64,000 bases of DNA, taken from contig OX465281.1 in NCBI GenBank assembly GCA_949987705.1, positions 200,061,112-200,125,111 on the forward strand, given 5' to 3'. Positions 52,301 through 63,335 of the stretch are shown in pieces; positions within the stretch are counted from its first letter, which is position 1; each line of letters starts with the position of its first letter. Source of the stretch: Thereva unica (lineage: Eukaryota; Arthropoda; Insecta; Diptera; Therevidae). The position numbers were made by a program, and so were the translations under genes. The notes beneath the pieces were generated by a model that saw nothing but the letters and a program-made list of their open reading frames with translations, did no database searches and was not told the origin of the DNA.

Positions 52301-55300
52301 TTTCCATTTCAACAGAATGGAAGCACAGGTCATACAGCAAGGCATACACTCGATGTTTTGAGATAAATGTTTCCTGGATCCAATCTTTAAACCTAACAAA
52401 ACTAAACTATTTTTACATGCTTTTAAAAAGTATTATCTTATTTTGTTATCACAATGTCATTCTGTTCCTGTTCAGCAAATAGCGAAAAACGGAAGAATAC
52501 TACTAAAATATCAAACTTGCAGTGAAATAACTAAAAATCTTCTTAAATACCTCGCTTTACAAAAAAAACGAATAAAAGGTAAACAGCATGCGTGTAAGGT
52601 TCATGATTCCTGCACACTTAACTACTAGCAACCACATAAACTTGAAATTGTTTGATTTTTTAAAATATCTGGTTTTCACCACTATTAAGTAGGGTGCATA
52701 TACAATATAAAATGCCATAACCTTCATTATAAGTACCTTTTCAGTTTTCACAAAAAGATCAGACGAATTCCATGTGAAATAAAATGAACTCGGGACATGG
52801 TTCAGCAAAAATCTGTTATTTTTAAGATCCTTTTTTTCCTTAATAGGCTTTTAAGGAAGCCTCTAGAGACCGTCAATAAAGTGTCAATGTCACCTTAAGG
52901 ATTAAGGAAGAAAAGTATTGTGTATATTTACTTTATAGTACGTAGTTGAATTTCAAGTTAGTATCTCATATAGAATCCTGGATCCTGTTTTTATTCTATT
53001 CCTTGCTTACTTTTTAACATTCATGAAATGAAAATTTTAATCAGAAAAAAAAATGTTATAGGCAGTGTTGAAACCTGTTCTATTTATTTTTTGTGCGTGT
53101 TTCTTCATTCAGGTAAGACTGAAATATTTGTCATTGCCACTGAAAATGTTAATACGCTTTTGTGTATATATTGCACATTTGATATTTCATTTATAAAATA
53201 TAAGAGACTTACTGATTTATTTAAACATGTCCTGCTGTCGCTTCTCGTCTTGCTTTTTTTTGTGTCCCTTCCATCTTGATTTCAATAGTAAATCTCTTTA
53301 CAATAGGTAAAGGAAAGAATGATCAAGTTTTATAGGGGTTGATGTGAATCTTTAACCACAAGCCGGTGTAATATCATCTTCTTGAAAATAAAGTGATCCT
53401 TTATATACATATAAAAAAGGTCTTGATTGTATTTATTTAAATTCATATAAAATTCGATTGTGTAGGTTTAAAAAATGATTTTGGAGAGAATATATTTCAA
53501 AGCAAATGCTTATGTTGATTTGTTTCTAAAAAATATAAGAAGGCTAGTCACTTTAGAAAAAACTCTTTTCACAGTCAACATAATCTGAAAAAACTCAACG
53601 TTACCAAGTTACTTGTAAAACATTGAAAGCCAAGTTTATCTTTATGAAGCAGCATTACAAAATTTGTAATTAAACCTACCTTGTCAAATAATAACGTGAA
53701 CTCTACAGGCGACCCAATTACACCGGGAGGTAAAGAGAAGTTTCCAGCGTGATAAAAGGCAGCAGATAAATGAGCTCGCAGAAAAAGCTGAAAACGCGGC
53801 AAACACAGGCAACAGTAAAGTGCTGCACGAAATTACTTAACAGCTCTCGAAGCACTCTATTAAGCAATGCCGTAAGAGTGCGAATAGAAGGATGCTGTGC
53901 AATGAGGAGTAACTGAAAAGATGAAGAGATTACTTCTTTGCCGCCATGAATGGTTCACTTGCACAGAAACAAAGCACAGCCAACAAGAATCACCACCCGG
54001 GTCCCATCCAAGATGGAAATAGTAACCGCAATTCAAGCAATGGACAATGGTAAAGCAGCTGGAAAATAGGGCATGCCGCCAGATTGCTGAAAGGCGATTG
54101 AAGCCTCATAGCAGATGCGCTACAGCCAATCTTGAAAATAGCATGAAACACCTGTACCATACCCAGAAAGGGGGACCTAACAATATGTGACAGCATCTGT
54201 TTATCATCTACTATGGGCAAAATTTTGTCCCATATATTACTATCGAGGATATGAGAGGCAGTAGACCGAACGGTTAGAAGACAGCACGCCGGATTCAGGA
54301 AGGACCGCTCATGCATAGACCATATTAACACCTTGAGAATCATAGTGGATCTGTCCACTGAATTTCGATCCCCCCTTTACCTAGCTTTCATAGACTATGA
54401 GAAAGCGTTCGACTCGATTAATAGGAGCTGTATATGGCAGGCACTACCACAACGTAAAATGGAAAGTCACTCAATTCATCACAGGGCGCCTACAAGTTTT
54501 CATGAACAGATACCTATGTACGTCGTATCCTAAAAGTCCGCTGGCGAGATTGAACTTCGCCGTGCCGGCCAAGAACGGATAGACGACCAAATCAGGCGAA
54601 GGTAATGGAATTGGATTGGCCTCAACTTCCGACGCGAAAACGAAAATCTAGCCAAACAGATTGATTGGAGTCCGCAAGGAACCCGAGGAGTCAGAAGACC
54701 TAGAACAACGTGGAGGAGAACCCTACTAACAGAGACTGCACCAACTGGGAGATCCTGGTCAAAGCTGCAAGCTGCCGCGTGAAAACAGAGTCCGCTGGAG
54801 GGCAACTGTTTCCGCCCTATGTTCCATGAGGGATTAAAGGAGCATTAAGTAAAGTTGTGAAAGTGTTTCTCTGTGGAACAACTATGCAGGCCTACATCTA
54901 AAGACCTATTCTTAACCGCGTGTCATCTGTGTTCTTACATTCCATGTTACGATTCATGTCCTTGCTCGAAAAGTAACGGTTGTCGTGTTGAGGCGTGTTG
55001 TTTTCCGTTTCGTAGGAATGGTCTTTTATGGGTTTTTAGCTCCTTCCGGTAAAGTACCCCAGGGAGCACAGCGGGGAGGTGGGAGTAGGACTAGCTAACA
55101 GAGCTGCTAGATGTTCGCCTGCAGTGACTCTTCTCGCGTTTTCATAGAAATGATAAATTAGGTGCCACCATCTTCCAAGGTCTTTTCCCGTTCGCCTCTG
55201 CAATGCAGCTTCAAACTGCAACTTAAGAAATACTTAATAAATTTCGCTAGGATGTATCGTAACAATTTGCAACAATCCCACTTATAAATAAATTTAGTAG

Positions 55301-58300
55301 TAATGCTGCAAATATTACCAACATTCAGCAACAAAAATACAACTCTTTTATTTGGGGCGAAGCGTCGAAAATTATCGATAAATTGAAGCGATTGTTCTAC
55401 CAAAATAAACGCTCTGCTGCCTTCACCACAAGATTAGACACGTACTTGATTACCCATACGGCTTATTCCTACTTCCGTATATCCTACCTATGTATAAGGA
55501 ATTCGTTTACAAATAGAACAACTCAACAAGAGTTCAAACCCTTAAATCCTACCATCCCAATCCACAGACTCCGGACTAATAGTCTAAAACCTATCTCATT
55601 CGATATAAGCTCTGCCTAACAATCCGGCATTTGAATCATGTTGTGACCAACAACAGGGCGGACTGGTGATACAAAGGTCATAACAAAGCTTAGTACTATC
55701 ATTCAAATCACTCGTATTATCGATGTATTTTTGAGTTATCTAGATGCAGTAGTAAGGCGTAAATAGTGGGGGGGGGGGGGGGGGGGTGTGGTCCATGCTA
55801 AAATTACAACAATAAATGAATGTACTGAAAAAAAATTAATGTTGTATACTTTACTTTAACTACATTCTACAATAATCAACATTATAGAAGAGGCTAACCT
55901 GGACTTTTCTTAACGTATCGCTGGGTGGAATGGTATCAGAAACAAGTGTGGGCGCCCCAGATTTAGTAGAATAAGCCTAGGCACCCTAGCAACTATTTTT
56001 CAAGCAGAGGTGTAAAATATACAGGCCTTAAAAGGTGTAAATTCCTCCTTCAGCCGTCGGCCAGGGGTACAATTTACAAATCCTACATTCCTCCCGGCCT
56101 CGAATACTACACACGTATATCTGGGCCGGGGCTCCGAGAACTACCTTGATTTGTCTGGACAGGGTAAAAACCACGCTCTCAGACTTATTTTATTGGTGAT
56201 AGCGTCATTTGCTCTTCAATTGACTCATTAAGCCACCGTAGGAATGTAGCAACTCTTGCAAAATTTTACCATTTACGACTGCTCCACTGAAATAAGTAAC
56301 CTTATGCCTCCACGGCAACATTTCTCCCGCAATGCAAGACTTGCCCTCTTGGGTCACTTCTTCAGTATACAGCCCCTATCTTCGCGCACAGAACAACTCG
56401 TCTGTGGAACAACCTAGCACAGTCAGTATTCCCGAACTCATTCAATATCCAAGAGTTCAAACACAAGTTTCACCGCCATCTCCTCCAACACCCACGACTG
56501 AGACCAAGTCTAAATTAGTTTGGAACTGCCAACGTGGTGTTGGTGAGCTGGGCGTTCTCAATCAAGTTATCATTGTCTGGGTGCCGCTGCAAAGCCAATG
56601 AAAACGCAGTTGGCTTGGCTAAACTGGGCTTTGAAATTGCATTCATCGATCAAGACCCGGTTATTGAGGGGCACTTCAGCTTTCTGCAAAGGGCCATGGC
56701 CGATCGCACTTTGATGAAACATGCTGACTGATGGAGGTCCGCGCCTGGACTGAAAAGTAAAAAATACTTAAACACATATATACAGTCCCTGGCCATATTA
56801 TTATACTTAAGCTGAAAAAATTACGTTTTCGCCATTTTAACTACAATACACGTTTATAACTCGACAGGTTTAGTTAAAAATGAGTGTTTAAAATAACTTA
56901 TAGATAAAAGAAACAGTTTTATTCAAAAAGTAGTGATACAAATTATATTGGAGCATTTTTTTAAATGAAACACGATTTTCTACCAAAATTTAATATCTTG
57001 TATGGCCACCTTGAGCAGCCAACACAGCTTTGATGCGACGGGGCATACTGTCAATACAATTTTCAATTTTTTTTCTTAACTCTACATTATGATGCCAGGT
57101 GTCACTGAGTAAACGAATCAGCTCTTGCTTGGTTGTAGGAACTTGTTTACAAACTTCGGATTTTAAAAATTCCCAAACATTTTCAATAGGATTCATGTCT
57201 GGTGAATTGCCCGGCCCGTGGTGAATTTTCAAAACTACACAAAATATTTACCATAAGTAAAAAAGTAACGGTTCTGTTGAGAAATGGTACAATAAAACGA
57301 CGAAAATAAATTGAAAATTCTATTTCTTTGCTTAAGTATAATAATATGGCCAGGGACTGTATGTCATATATTATTGTTTTCATCCAAAATTTTCTTATAA
57401 GTCATAATTATAATTAAACAATAATTTTGTGATATTAACCAATTTACTTACATGTATTACTATTTTTTTTGCAGACCAAGTCATCAGCATCATCCACGAA
57501 TGAACTCCCAACAAATTCATCATTCTCAAGTACAAACAAAAATTCGGCAACATAATAACAGAAGTGTTGGTCTTCCTGCTCAACAAAATAATTCTCAACA
57601 AACGCATTCAGCACAAACAGGAGGACCGCAGCAGCCAATAATTTCCCAAACAATTCCTGCTTCTCATCAAACGCAAACTGGTCCACCACAATCAATTTCT
57701 ATTCAGAACAAACAAAAACCACTGCCATCTACAAATACAACATCCCAACCGCCAACGCAACAAAAACATTCATCTATGAAGCAAGTCCCTATAAGTCACT
57801 CTCTACAGAATACACAAAATCAAACTCATCTCCAACATCCAGTGCATTCACACCAGCAGCATCAACCTCATGTTGGTGCCGTTGTACAACAAAGTCAACA
57901 GCCCAATACACAATTTTCACAAAATCCTCAAGCATCCTATAAAACACAACAACCATTTAAATCACAATCAACACATAAAACAAATCAACATCAACAGAAG
58001 ACTCCACATCAACCTTCTCACAGATTCCAGCAAAATACACATAAGCAATCATCATACAATAAGGCTCCATCTAATTATCAGAAATCACCTCAAGGACAAA
58101 GGCAATATCAACAGAATCAACATCAGAAACCAGTTCCATCTCATCAAGTCACAAATATTCATCAACCAAATCCACCACCTCCGCGTCCTCCACCTCCCCA
58201 GAAAATGCATAATCAACCAACAGCCATTCTACAGCCACCAAAACCAAAAATTGATGAAAATAATACAAAAATTCCGACCTCAACATCAAGTGATTCTGTA

Positions 58301-61300
58301 TCACCCAATCTTATCGCACAACCGCAGTTAATGCAGCAGAATCATGAACCATCAGAAATAGTAGAATCGCAATTTATGGATAATAATCGTGAGTTATCAG
58401 AGACTATAGTGTCAAAAATAATTTTAATGTTAACTTATTCTTTTTTTTTAGAAACAAAGACACAATTACCACCGCAAAATATAAATATACCAATTGTTTC
58501 TACAACCCAACAAGTCGGTAAAACTGAATTGGTGGTTTGTGGAAATTCTCGTGATACGTCTTTATCAAACGAACCTTTGGCAAACACTAAAGAGAAAACA
58601 CCAATGTGCTTAGTCAATGAACTAGCTAGATACAATAAGGTAAGCTGATTTTGTGTATCTTCTTCTTCTTTGCAGGGATCCTGGTCTGTCGCAACTGTTC
58701 TCTCCACCGGTCTCGATTCTGAGCCAATCATCCAGTTTGCAATCCCAAGCTCTGGGCGTCCCTAGCTGTCGGCTCCTATAGATCTTACCGTAGAGAACTT
58801 TCCAAGCAGGTTCATTTTCTCTCATACGTCCTAGATGCCATTCCCAACTGGATCCTTCCGAGCTATATTTTTTCACAAATCTATTTCGCGATAAGGGGCC
58901 AACGATTCAATTTAGTTCAGATCAATGGCTCTACAGCCCAAATAGAGCCTTTGCCTCCTTCAGTTTTCTCCTCCAACCTTCTTGCTCATTGGCTGCTAGA
59001 GTCTTCCAATTTTGTAGGCCCAATGAGTGTGCAGCGACTGCTTCTGCCGCTTCAAAACAATTTTTCCTCGGTCATCCTGCTGGCCTGCCACCAATTATAA
59101 TTTCCTTATATATCTTCTTCACTATTCTGTTGTCTTGCATTCGCTCTACATGTCCTGCCCATATTTATTTTGATATAGGTTAGATTAGGTGGAAATGGCT
59201 ACTCCCCCAGTAGGGAGTCCACTTGGGCACACCATTGGGCCCATTGTGATGCCTTTCTAGTGTTGGGATAAAGTTCACGCCATTTCAAGCCATTTTTAGC
59301 TTTTGATAAAGCGACAGAGGTTAGGAACACCAATATTTTGCAGCTTGCTCAAAATCCATCAAGGCCGAGGAAGGTCCCTCTTTTCCTTGCGAGGGCGCGA
59401 CATGTACAGAGAAGATGGGAGAGAGTTTCTTCCTCTTCTTCATTACCACAACTTCTGCATAAGTCATTGTGGGGAAGTCCTAATCTTTCGACGTGCGGGC
59501 CAAAGAGACAGTGACCGGTCAGCATCTATACTACATGACTTATCTCCCTTTTGTTCAACTGAACAAACCCAGTCCCAGTTCGAAGCCATGTTAGACCTTT
59601 CCACTTTTAGACCTTAGTTTGAGAAGCTTTCTGTTCCACCAAGTTTCCTATCCCCATATTTCCTATTGGGACAGGCTGCTTCTAATGCATTGTTCAGGAA
59701 GTTTCTGAGATTTGTCACTTGATATTCGAGATCTTCAGCGTTCCAAGGGTGGGTGGGAACATCCTCTGGGAGTGATCTTTCCACTACTTGTCTGTATACG
59801 GCCCAATATGTGGCATTCCTGTAACCAGGGGCCTTCTTCACAGTTGAGCACCTAATGACATTAAAAAGGATGACTCTGTGGTCAGAAAAGGAGTGTTCAC
59901 TGGATGCTCTCCAGTTTTCTACACGGTTGAGCAGGTCTGGGGAAACAAAAGTAATATCCAAGACTTCTTGTCTTACCGTTGTGACGACCGTAGGTTCATT
60001 TCCCCTGTTGCATAGCAAGAGATTAAGTTGATTTTGTAGATTATGTTGTCATTTGTATCTGAGCTGTCGCAAACGTTGTTGTGAGGATTCGCATCACATC
60101 CAACGATGAGGCTGACTCCATGACTAGCCACTTCCTTTGCCGCATTAAAGAGACTGGAGCTGTCCAAATTTCCCTCATAGGTATGTCAGGTAGACAAATC
60201 CAAATGCTGAATTTAGACAACATAATAGCGTTAAGGTCATTTTAACATTCCATTTCCATTTCTGGGATACAACAACCTGTATTGAGCAGTCCTGATTCCG
60301 CATACAAGGCTCCGAACAATTCCCGGACGACATCTATATCAGCCTTAGAAAGGCGTAAGCATAGGCTGGCGTATGCAGCCTTGCTGTGATGGAGATTAAT
60401 CTGCGCTACTCTCAATATCGTGGATGCAAGTAGCGGGATCAATCTCGATCACCGTTATGTCAGCCTCGTCTTCTTCCGGTGAGAGTAATATCATCATCTC
60501 CCACCGAAAGAAGTTGGGCAAAGTCCCCCAGTTTGTCCTCCGTCCTTGACGACGAAGGAAGGCCTGAGATGTTTGAATCCTCAGAGGATAAGAAAAAGGA
60601 GTCATTTGAACCCAGGGTTGGTAGGTGCGTATTCTCAGACACCTTAGGATCAGCAACTTCTGTACCTGTAACACCCGCAGTGCCCGAGGGCTCACCATCT
60701 GGAGCCGCAAGTAGAACAGTTTAAACCGTTTCACTCTGGTTGAGGGGAAACGAATCTTTTTTATAAGGCCTCAGGGTAATGGAAGAGAAGCCGTAGCTTA
60801 TGACCCCTCTAGATTTCGCTAGAGGTTCCAGCGACTCCTCGCTAATTACGGATGTAACCTCTCGGCCGTTACCTTTCGGATCCTCCAGTTTCGCAATCTT
60901 CCACGAGGATGCCTGGAGCTGTGGGTTACTCAATCGAATTATATCCAGAATAGCCTCAGACTCGGATGGTTCTGCTGCAATCCAGGATCGCGCTCTTGGC
61001 CGACTCGGAATGTTCTCCCTCATAACGACGAGGCCATGCTTCCCTAATTCTGGATATGGCTATCTTATATAGATCGACAGATCTTTCATCGGCACAAGCG
61101 ATGAGCTTCACGCGGCTCTGATGCCATCCGCCATCGCGACATAAGGAGCAGTGCCAGGATGCTCCTGAAGGAGAACAATAATCACGAGCCTGACCTCAAG
61201 TTTCCTCCATTTTTCAGGCCGAATGGTGCCATCTGGATCGCTTAAGTCGATGACGGCGATCACGATCTGTCCTTCCAGCACTTGGCTGCAGGTCTTAGGC

Positions 61301-63289
61301 GGGCCGCACACTTGTGCGACATTTATTGCATTAAGATAAATTCCGCAATGCGGTAATTACTGCACTGAGATTTGAAACCGTATATTTATGCGACATTTAC
61401 CGCAAGGTATGATGGTGTAAATATAAGCAAGTTTAACAAAATGAGTTCTAGTTAAGATAAAATGCCTGTAATTTGGTATTTTTTAAAGAAACCTTTTATT
61501 TTTTTTTTTAATTCATTTTTGAATTTTTCAATAAACGCTTCCGATCAAGTCAAACCTCAAAATCGCAATGCAACATGCTGTAAATATTGCAATGAAGCAA
61601 CAGCACTCTGCGTGCTTTTCAAATGGGATCACGCGATATTTGTTGCGTTGCAGTAATTACCGCATTGCGGCATTAATCTCATTGCAATAAATGTCGCACA
61701 AGTGCGCCTTAGCAGTGGGAGGAAGTAAATTGCTACTATTCCCACTGCGTTTAGCCTCAGGGTGATTAGGTTCCTCAAGGGACCTCTGACGCTTTGGTGC
61801 TGGGTTGCCAGTTCGCGAAGTATGCTCGCTGACGACCCGCGTCGCCCACCTTATTGAAGCCCTTTGCTTCTCGGTGATTTCACCTTTCGCAACTCCCTCG
61901 AATCGAGCTTCTCTTGGGACTTCACCATTGATGGTAAGGCTGGCCGTCCACTGGAAGCGTATTCGAGCGGCTACGCGTTTCGGCTACATAAGCGAGACAG
62001 ATCCAACATAAACAATTTCATATAAACATCGTCCATTGCAAGTGACTTTGAGCAGCCGGTTAGTCATCATTTGCCAGGAGAACTTTCAAAGTATCTTTGA
62101 GATATTTGTTAACAGATTTAACCGCTTCTACCGTTGCACTTCAACTTGGCGTCTTATGTTTTTTAATCATCGAATATGAGACTATATAGTATATTGTTTT
62201 GCAAAGGCTTCACAATAAACTTTGGCGAGCAATGGTTGCCATTAGATTAATGAACTCATTTTGAAAATGAGGTGAAAAGTAAGATATGCTTCCAGGATGA
62301 TTTTTCATGACGGAGATGGTTATTCATGACGAGGTCGAATATGGCCAGGAGTTTTATTAAACCAAAGAAGTTACCAACATTATTGTATACGGATTTATAG
62401 CGTGTACTAACTGGCTGTGACCTGTGACCTCGTAATGCAAGTTTTTTAGTGGCAAAAAATTAGATGTAGACAAGGATTCTCTTTAATAAACTACGCTACC
62501 TCTCTAATACATTATGATTCTTTTTAATACATGTTTCTTTATTTCTAGATTCCACATCAATACCGATTAACTGGAGAGCAAGGGCCAGCGCATTGCAAGC
62601 GTTTTACAGTAACATTAAAGCTGGGCGAAGAAGAGTATACAGCAGAAGGTCCAAGTATTAAAAAAGCACAACACACGGCCGCAGCTGATGCTGTGAGTAA
62701 AACAAAATACCAGCATCCTCCAGCAAAAACAATTCGACTTAAGAATGGACGTCAAGGTATTGGAAATATTACTCCAACAGTTGAATTAAACGCGCTTGCA
62801 ATGAAGCTGGGCGAACCGACGGTTTATGTATATGATGCCACACCAAATCCGGGTCATGTTGCAGCAACAAATGTTTTACCACCACCAGCAGGTGGGCCAC
62901 ATCAAATGTTAGGACCAACTTCACCACAACAACAAACAAATTTCCCATTGCCTGTTCATAATCCGGCATATACCCAAGCTAGTCCAAATTTAAGCTACGC
63001 TAGGCATATGGGAAATGGAATGTATACCCAGCAACGGTTTCAAGGCGCTCCCAGGAAGTCTTTTCAAAGAGGTTTCGGTCGATTCCCAGCACAGGTAGAA
63101 TATTTTTGAATTATTATTTACTTAATAGTAGTAATATGTTTTCCTTTAGCAAAGATTTCCTGCACACCAGAATAATGTTCCTCCATCGCTACCAAGAGAA
63201 CCTTGCAGAATTACTTTAATCGTGGGAAAACGTAAATTTGTTGGTATAGGCAATACCATTCAACTGGCAAAGCACGATGCTGCTGCTAG
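49097..63289 (+). CDS. stau: Staufen, double-stranded-RNA-binding protein (partial, 3' end beyond window)
   Basis: Five coding exons (49097-49302, 57475-58388, 58452-58639, 62549-63094 and 63150-63289) give about 664 residues of a protein that binds structured mRNAs and guides their localisation and translation in the cytoplasm. A long His/Gln/Pro-rich N-terminus leads into dsRBD1 (PMCLVNELARYNK, then the KKAQHTAAADA helix). dsRBD2 (TPTVELNALAMKLGEP) is split by a Pro-rich insertion before ITLIVGKRKFVGIG and LAKHDAAAR, a known Staufen feature. The first ATG of the exon is at 49097; dsRBDs 3-5 must lie to the right. Introns follow GT-AG. Confidence 0.93.
49575..52225 (+). pseudogene. RTE-type LINE, degraded, inside staufen intron
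   Basis: The endonuclease runs from about 49640 (ADITAIQEMRWTGNG, then INLHAPTEESPDDDKEEFF) to 50270 (NQIDHVLID...SDHYIV). The linker and reverse transcriptase follow with KASGADGI, NYRGITLLSTVYK near 50970, CGFSPGKSTTDQ near 51090, and FIDFKAAY. The catalytic block reads AYAND instead of AYADD. A 300-bp segment (51229-51526) is repeated in tandem (51528-51838). The C-terminal part (GRPNLRWKDGLDQDAQSLG) and a GAA-repeat tail end it near 52220. Several frameshifts. Confidence 0.8.
52226..53699 (+). other. Staufen intron sequence, nothing recognised
   Basis: AT-rich, with only short open frames. No repeats with clear ends were seen. Confidence 0.5.
53700..54860 (+). pseudogene. CR1-like LINE fragment
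   Basis: Degraded coding sequence with AGFRKDRSCIDHINTLRIIV near 54290 and SPLYLAFIDYEKAFDSINR near 54370, the fingers-palm part of a reverse transcriptase. The catalytic part is lost; a jump at about 54510 leads into the C-terminal tail (RRPRTTWRRTLL near 54690). The tail is shared with 35795-35975. Confidence 0.65.
55380..55620 (+). repeat. Jockey-type LINE C-terminal fragment
   Basis: The plus-strand frame contains NKRSAAFTTRLDTY and RNSFTNRTTQQ, resembling the end of ORF2 in the copy at 37882-38345 and at 56220-56470. It is short and decayed. Confidence 0.4.
55770..55787 (+). repeat. Poly(G) run
   Basis: A run of about 17-18 G after TAGT. It is an unusual homopolymer in this AT-rich DNA and may have an uncertain length in the assembly. 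Confidence 0.85.
56000..56470 (+). pseudogene. Jockey-type LINE C-terminal fragment
   Basis: HRRNVATLAKFYHL at about 56235-56275 matches the SHRRNVAALTKFYRY block of the LINE at 37882-38345. RTTRLWNNLAQSVF follows near 56390. Stops interrupt it. The part before 56200 resembles the preceding thumb region. Confidence 0.55.
56510..56745 (+). pseudogene. LINE RNase H domain fragment
   Basis: VIIVWVPLQSQ in one frame and NENAVGLAKLGFEIAF in the next match the VxLVWVPGHxGxxGNExADxLAxxGS motif of RNase H domains in LOA/I-type LINEs. There is a frameshift between the two halves. Confidence 0.5.
56783..57359. mobile_element. Tc1-like deletion derivative, TSD TA
   Basis: Perfect 30-bp inverted repeats start CAGTCCCTGGCCATATTATT; TA flanks both ends (56781-56782 and 57360-57361). 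It retains the 3' part of a transposase on the minus strand. It lies in staufen intron sequence about 115 bp before the exon at 57475. Confidence 0.9.
56990..57232 (-). pseudogene. Tc1-like transposase C-terminal end
   Basis: The 80-residue frame has GNSPDMNPIENVWEFLK, the block containing the last acidic residue of the DDE catalytic triad. It ends in the usual short tail (AAQGGHTRY). The first two catalytic aspartates and the DNA-binding domain are deleted. Confidence 0.85.
57475..58388 (+). CDS. stau: Staufen coding exon B: Gln/His/Pro-rich low-complexity region
   Basis: Starts after TTTTGCAG and stays in frame with exon A (AG plus A). About 305 residues, dominated by Gln, His, Pro, Ser and Asn, including an eight-residue Pro-rich stretch (PPPPRPPPPQ) near 58170. 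It ends at AATC before GTGAGT. A shifted frame in the same interval (57870-58331) is a shadow. Confidence 0.85.
58452..58639 (+). CDS. stau: Staufen coding exon C: start of dsRBD1
   Basis: Begins after a T-rich TTTTAG and ends AATAAG before GTAAGC (phase 0). KTPMCLVNELARYNK is helix 1 of dsRBD1. The preceding 63-bp intron has no in-frame stop, so retention would simply insert 21 residues. Confidence 0.8.
58655..59170 (-). repeat. Two RTE-like LINE 3' ends, back to back
   Basis: Minus-strand 59170 to about 58900 encodes a degraded C-terminus (WAGHV-like start, then LQNWKTLAANEQEGWRR-like end). 58876-58655 encodes another (HLGRMRENE, then LGTPRAWDCKLDDW...GSLQRRRR) and ends in a GAA-repeat tail only about 15 bp from the staufen exon C donor. 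Confidence 0.5.
59175..62010 (-). pseudogene. LOA-type LINE with ORF1 and endonuclease, reverse transcriptase deleted
   Basis: On the minus strand from the right: ORF1 with the DUF4780-like region (LEGQIVIAVIDLSDPDGTI and HPGTAPYVAMADGIRAA near 61110-61310, LDIIRLSNPQLQASSWKI near 60900). Then the endonuclease (ILRVAQINLHHSKAA near 60400, LIVGCDANPHNNV near 60090, LDITFVSPDL near 59960). After a deletion near 59610, a C-terminal zinc-finger part (GLPHNDLCRSCGNEEEEE) and the 3' UTR end near 59175. A MITE splits ORF1. Confidence 0.7.
61298..61708. mobile_element. 411-bp MITE GGCGGGCCGCACACTTGTGC, TSD TTA
   Basis: The inverted ends (GCACACTTGTGCGACATTTA and GTCGCACAAGTGCGCC) extend for about 65 bp through GCAATGCGGTAATTAC. 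TTA lies at 61295-61297 and 61709-61711. It is inserted in ORF1 of the LOA-type LINE. Confidence 0.85.
62011..62548 (+). other. End of staufen intron
   Basis: Leads to the TTTCTAG acceptor at 62548. No repeat or gene was recognised. Confidence 0.5.
62549..63094 (+). CDS. stau: Staufen coding exon D: dsRBD1 end and dsRBD2 first half
   Basis: Starts after TTTCTAG with IPHQYRLTGEQGPAH, continues through FTVTLKLGEEEY and KKAQHTAAADAV, and then dsRBD2 helix 1 (VELNALAMKLGE). A Pro/Gln/Asn-rich insertion fills the rest up to CCAGCACAG before GTAGAA (phase 0). Confidence 0.92.
63150..63289 (+). CDS. stau: Staufen coding exon E: dsRBD2 second half
   Basis: After a 55-bp intron ending CCTTTAG. It codes CRITLIVGKRKFVGIGNTIQ and LAKHDAAAR, the strand-turn and second helix of dsRBD2 with the KR-K and KH RNA-binding residues. 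It ends CTAG before GTAAGT (phase 2). Confidence 0.92.
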
Positions 63290-63335
63290 GTAAGTGTTAA
63301 TTTTTCTGTTTATGGAATACCCGTTTTTATTGTCT

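Noticed and set aside
57870..58331. 153-codon frame inside staufen exon B
   Set aside because: It is a shifted frame of a CA-rich low-complexity region; the correct frame continues into dsRBD1.
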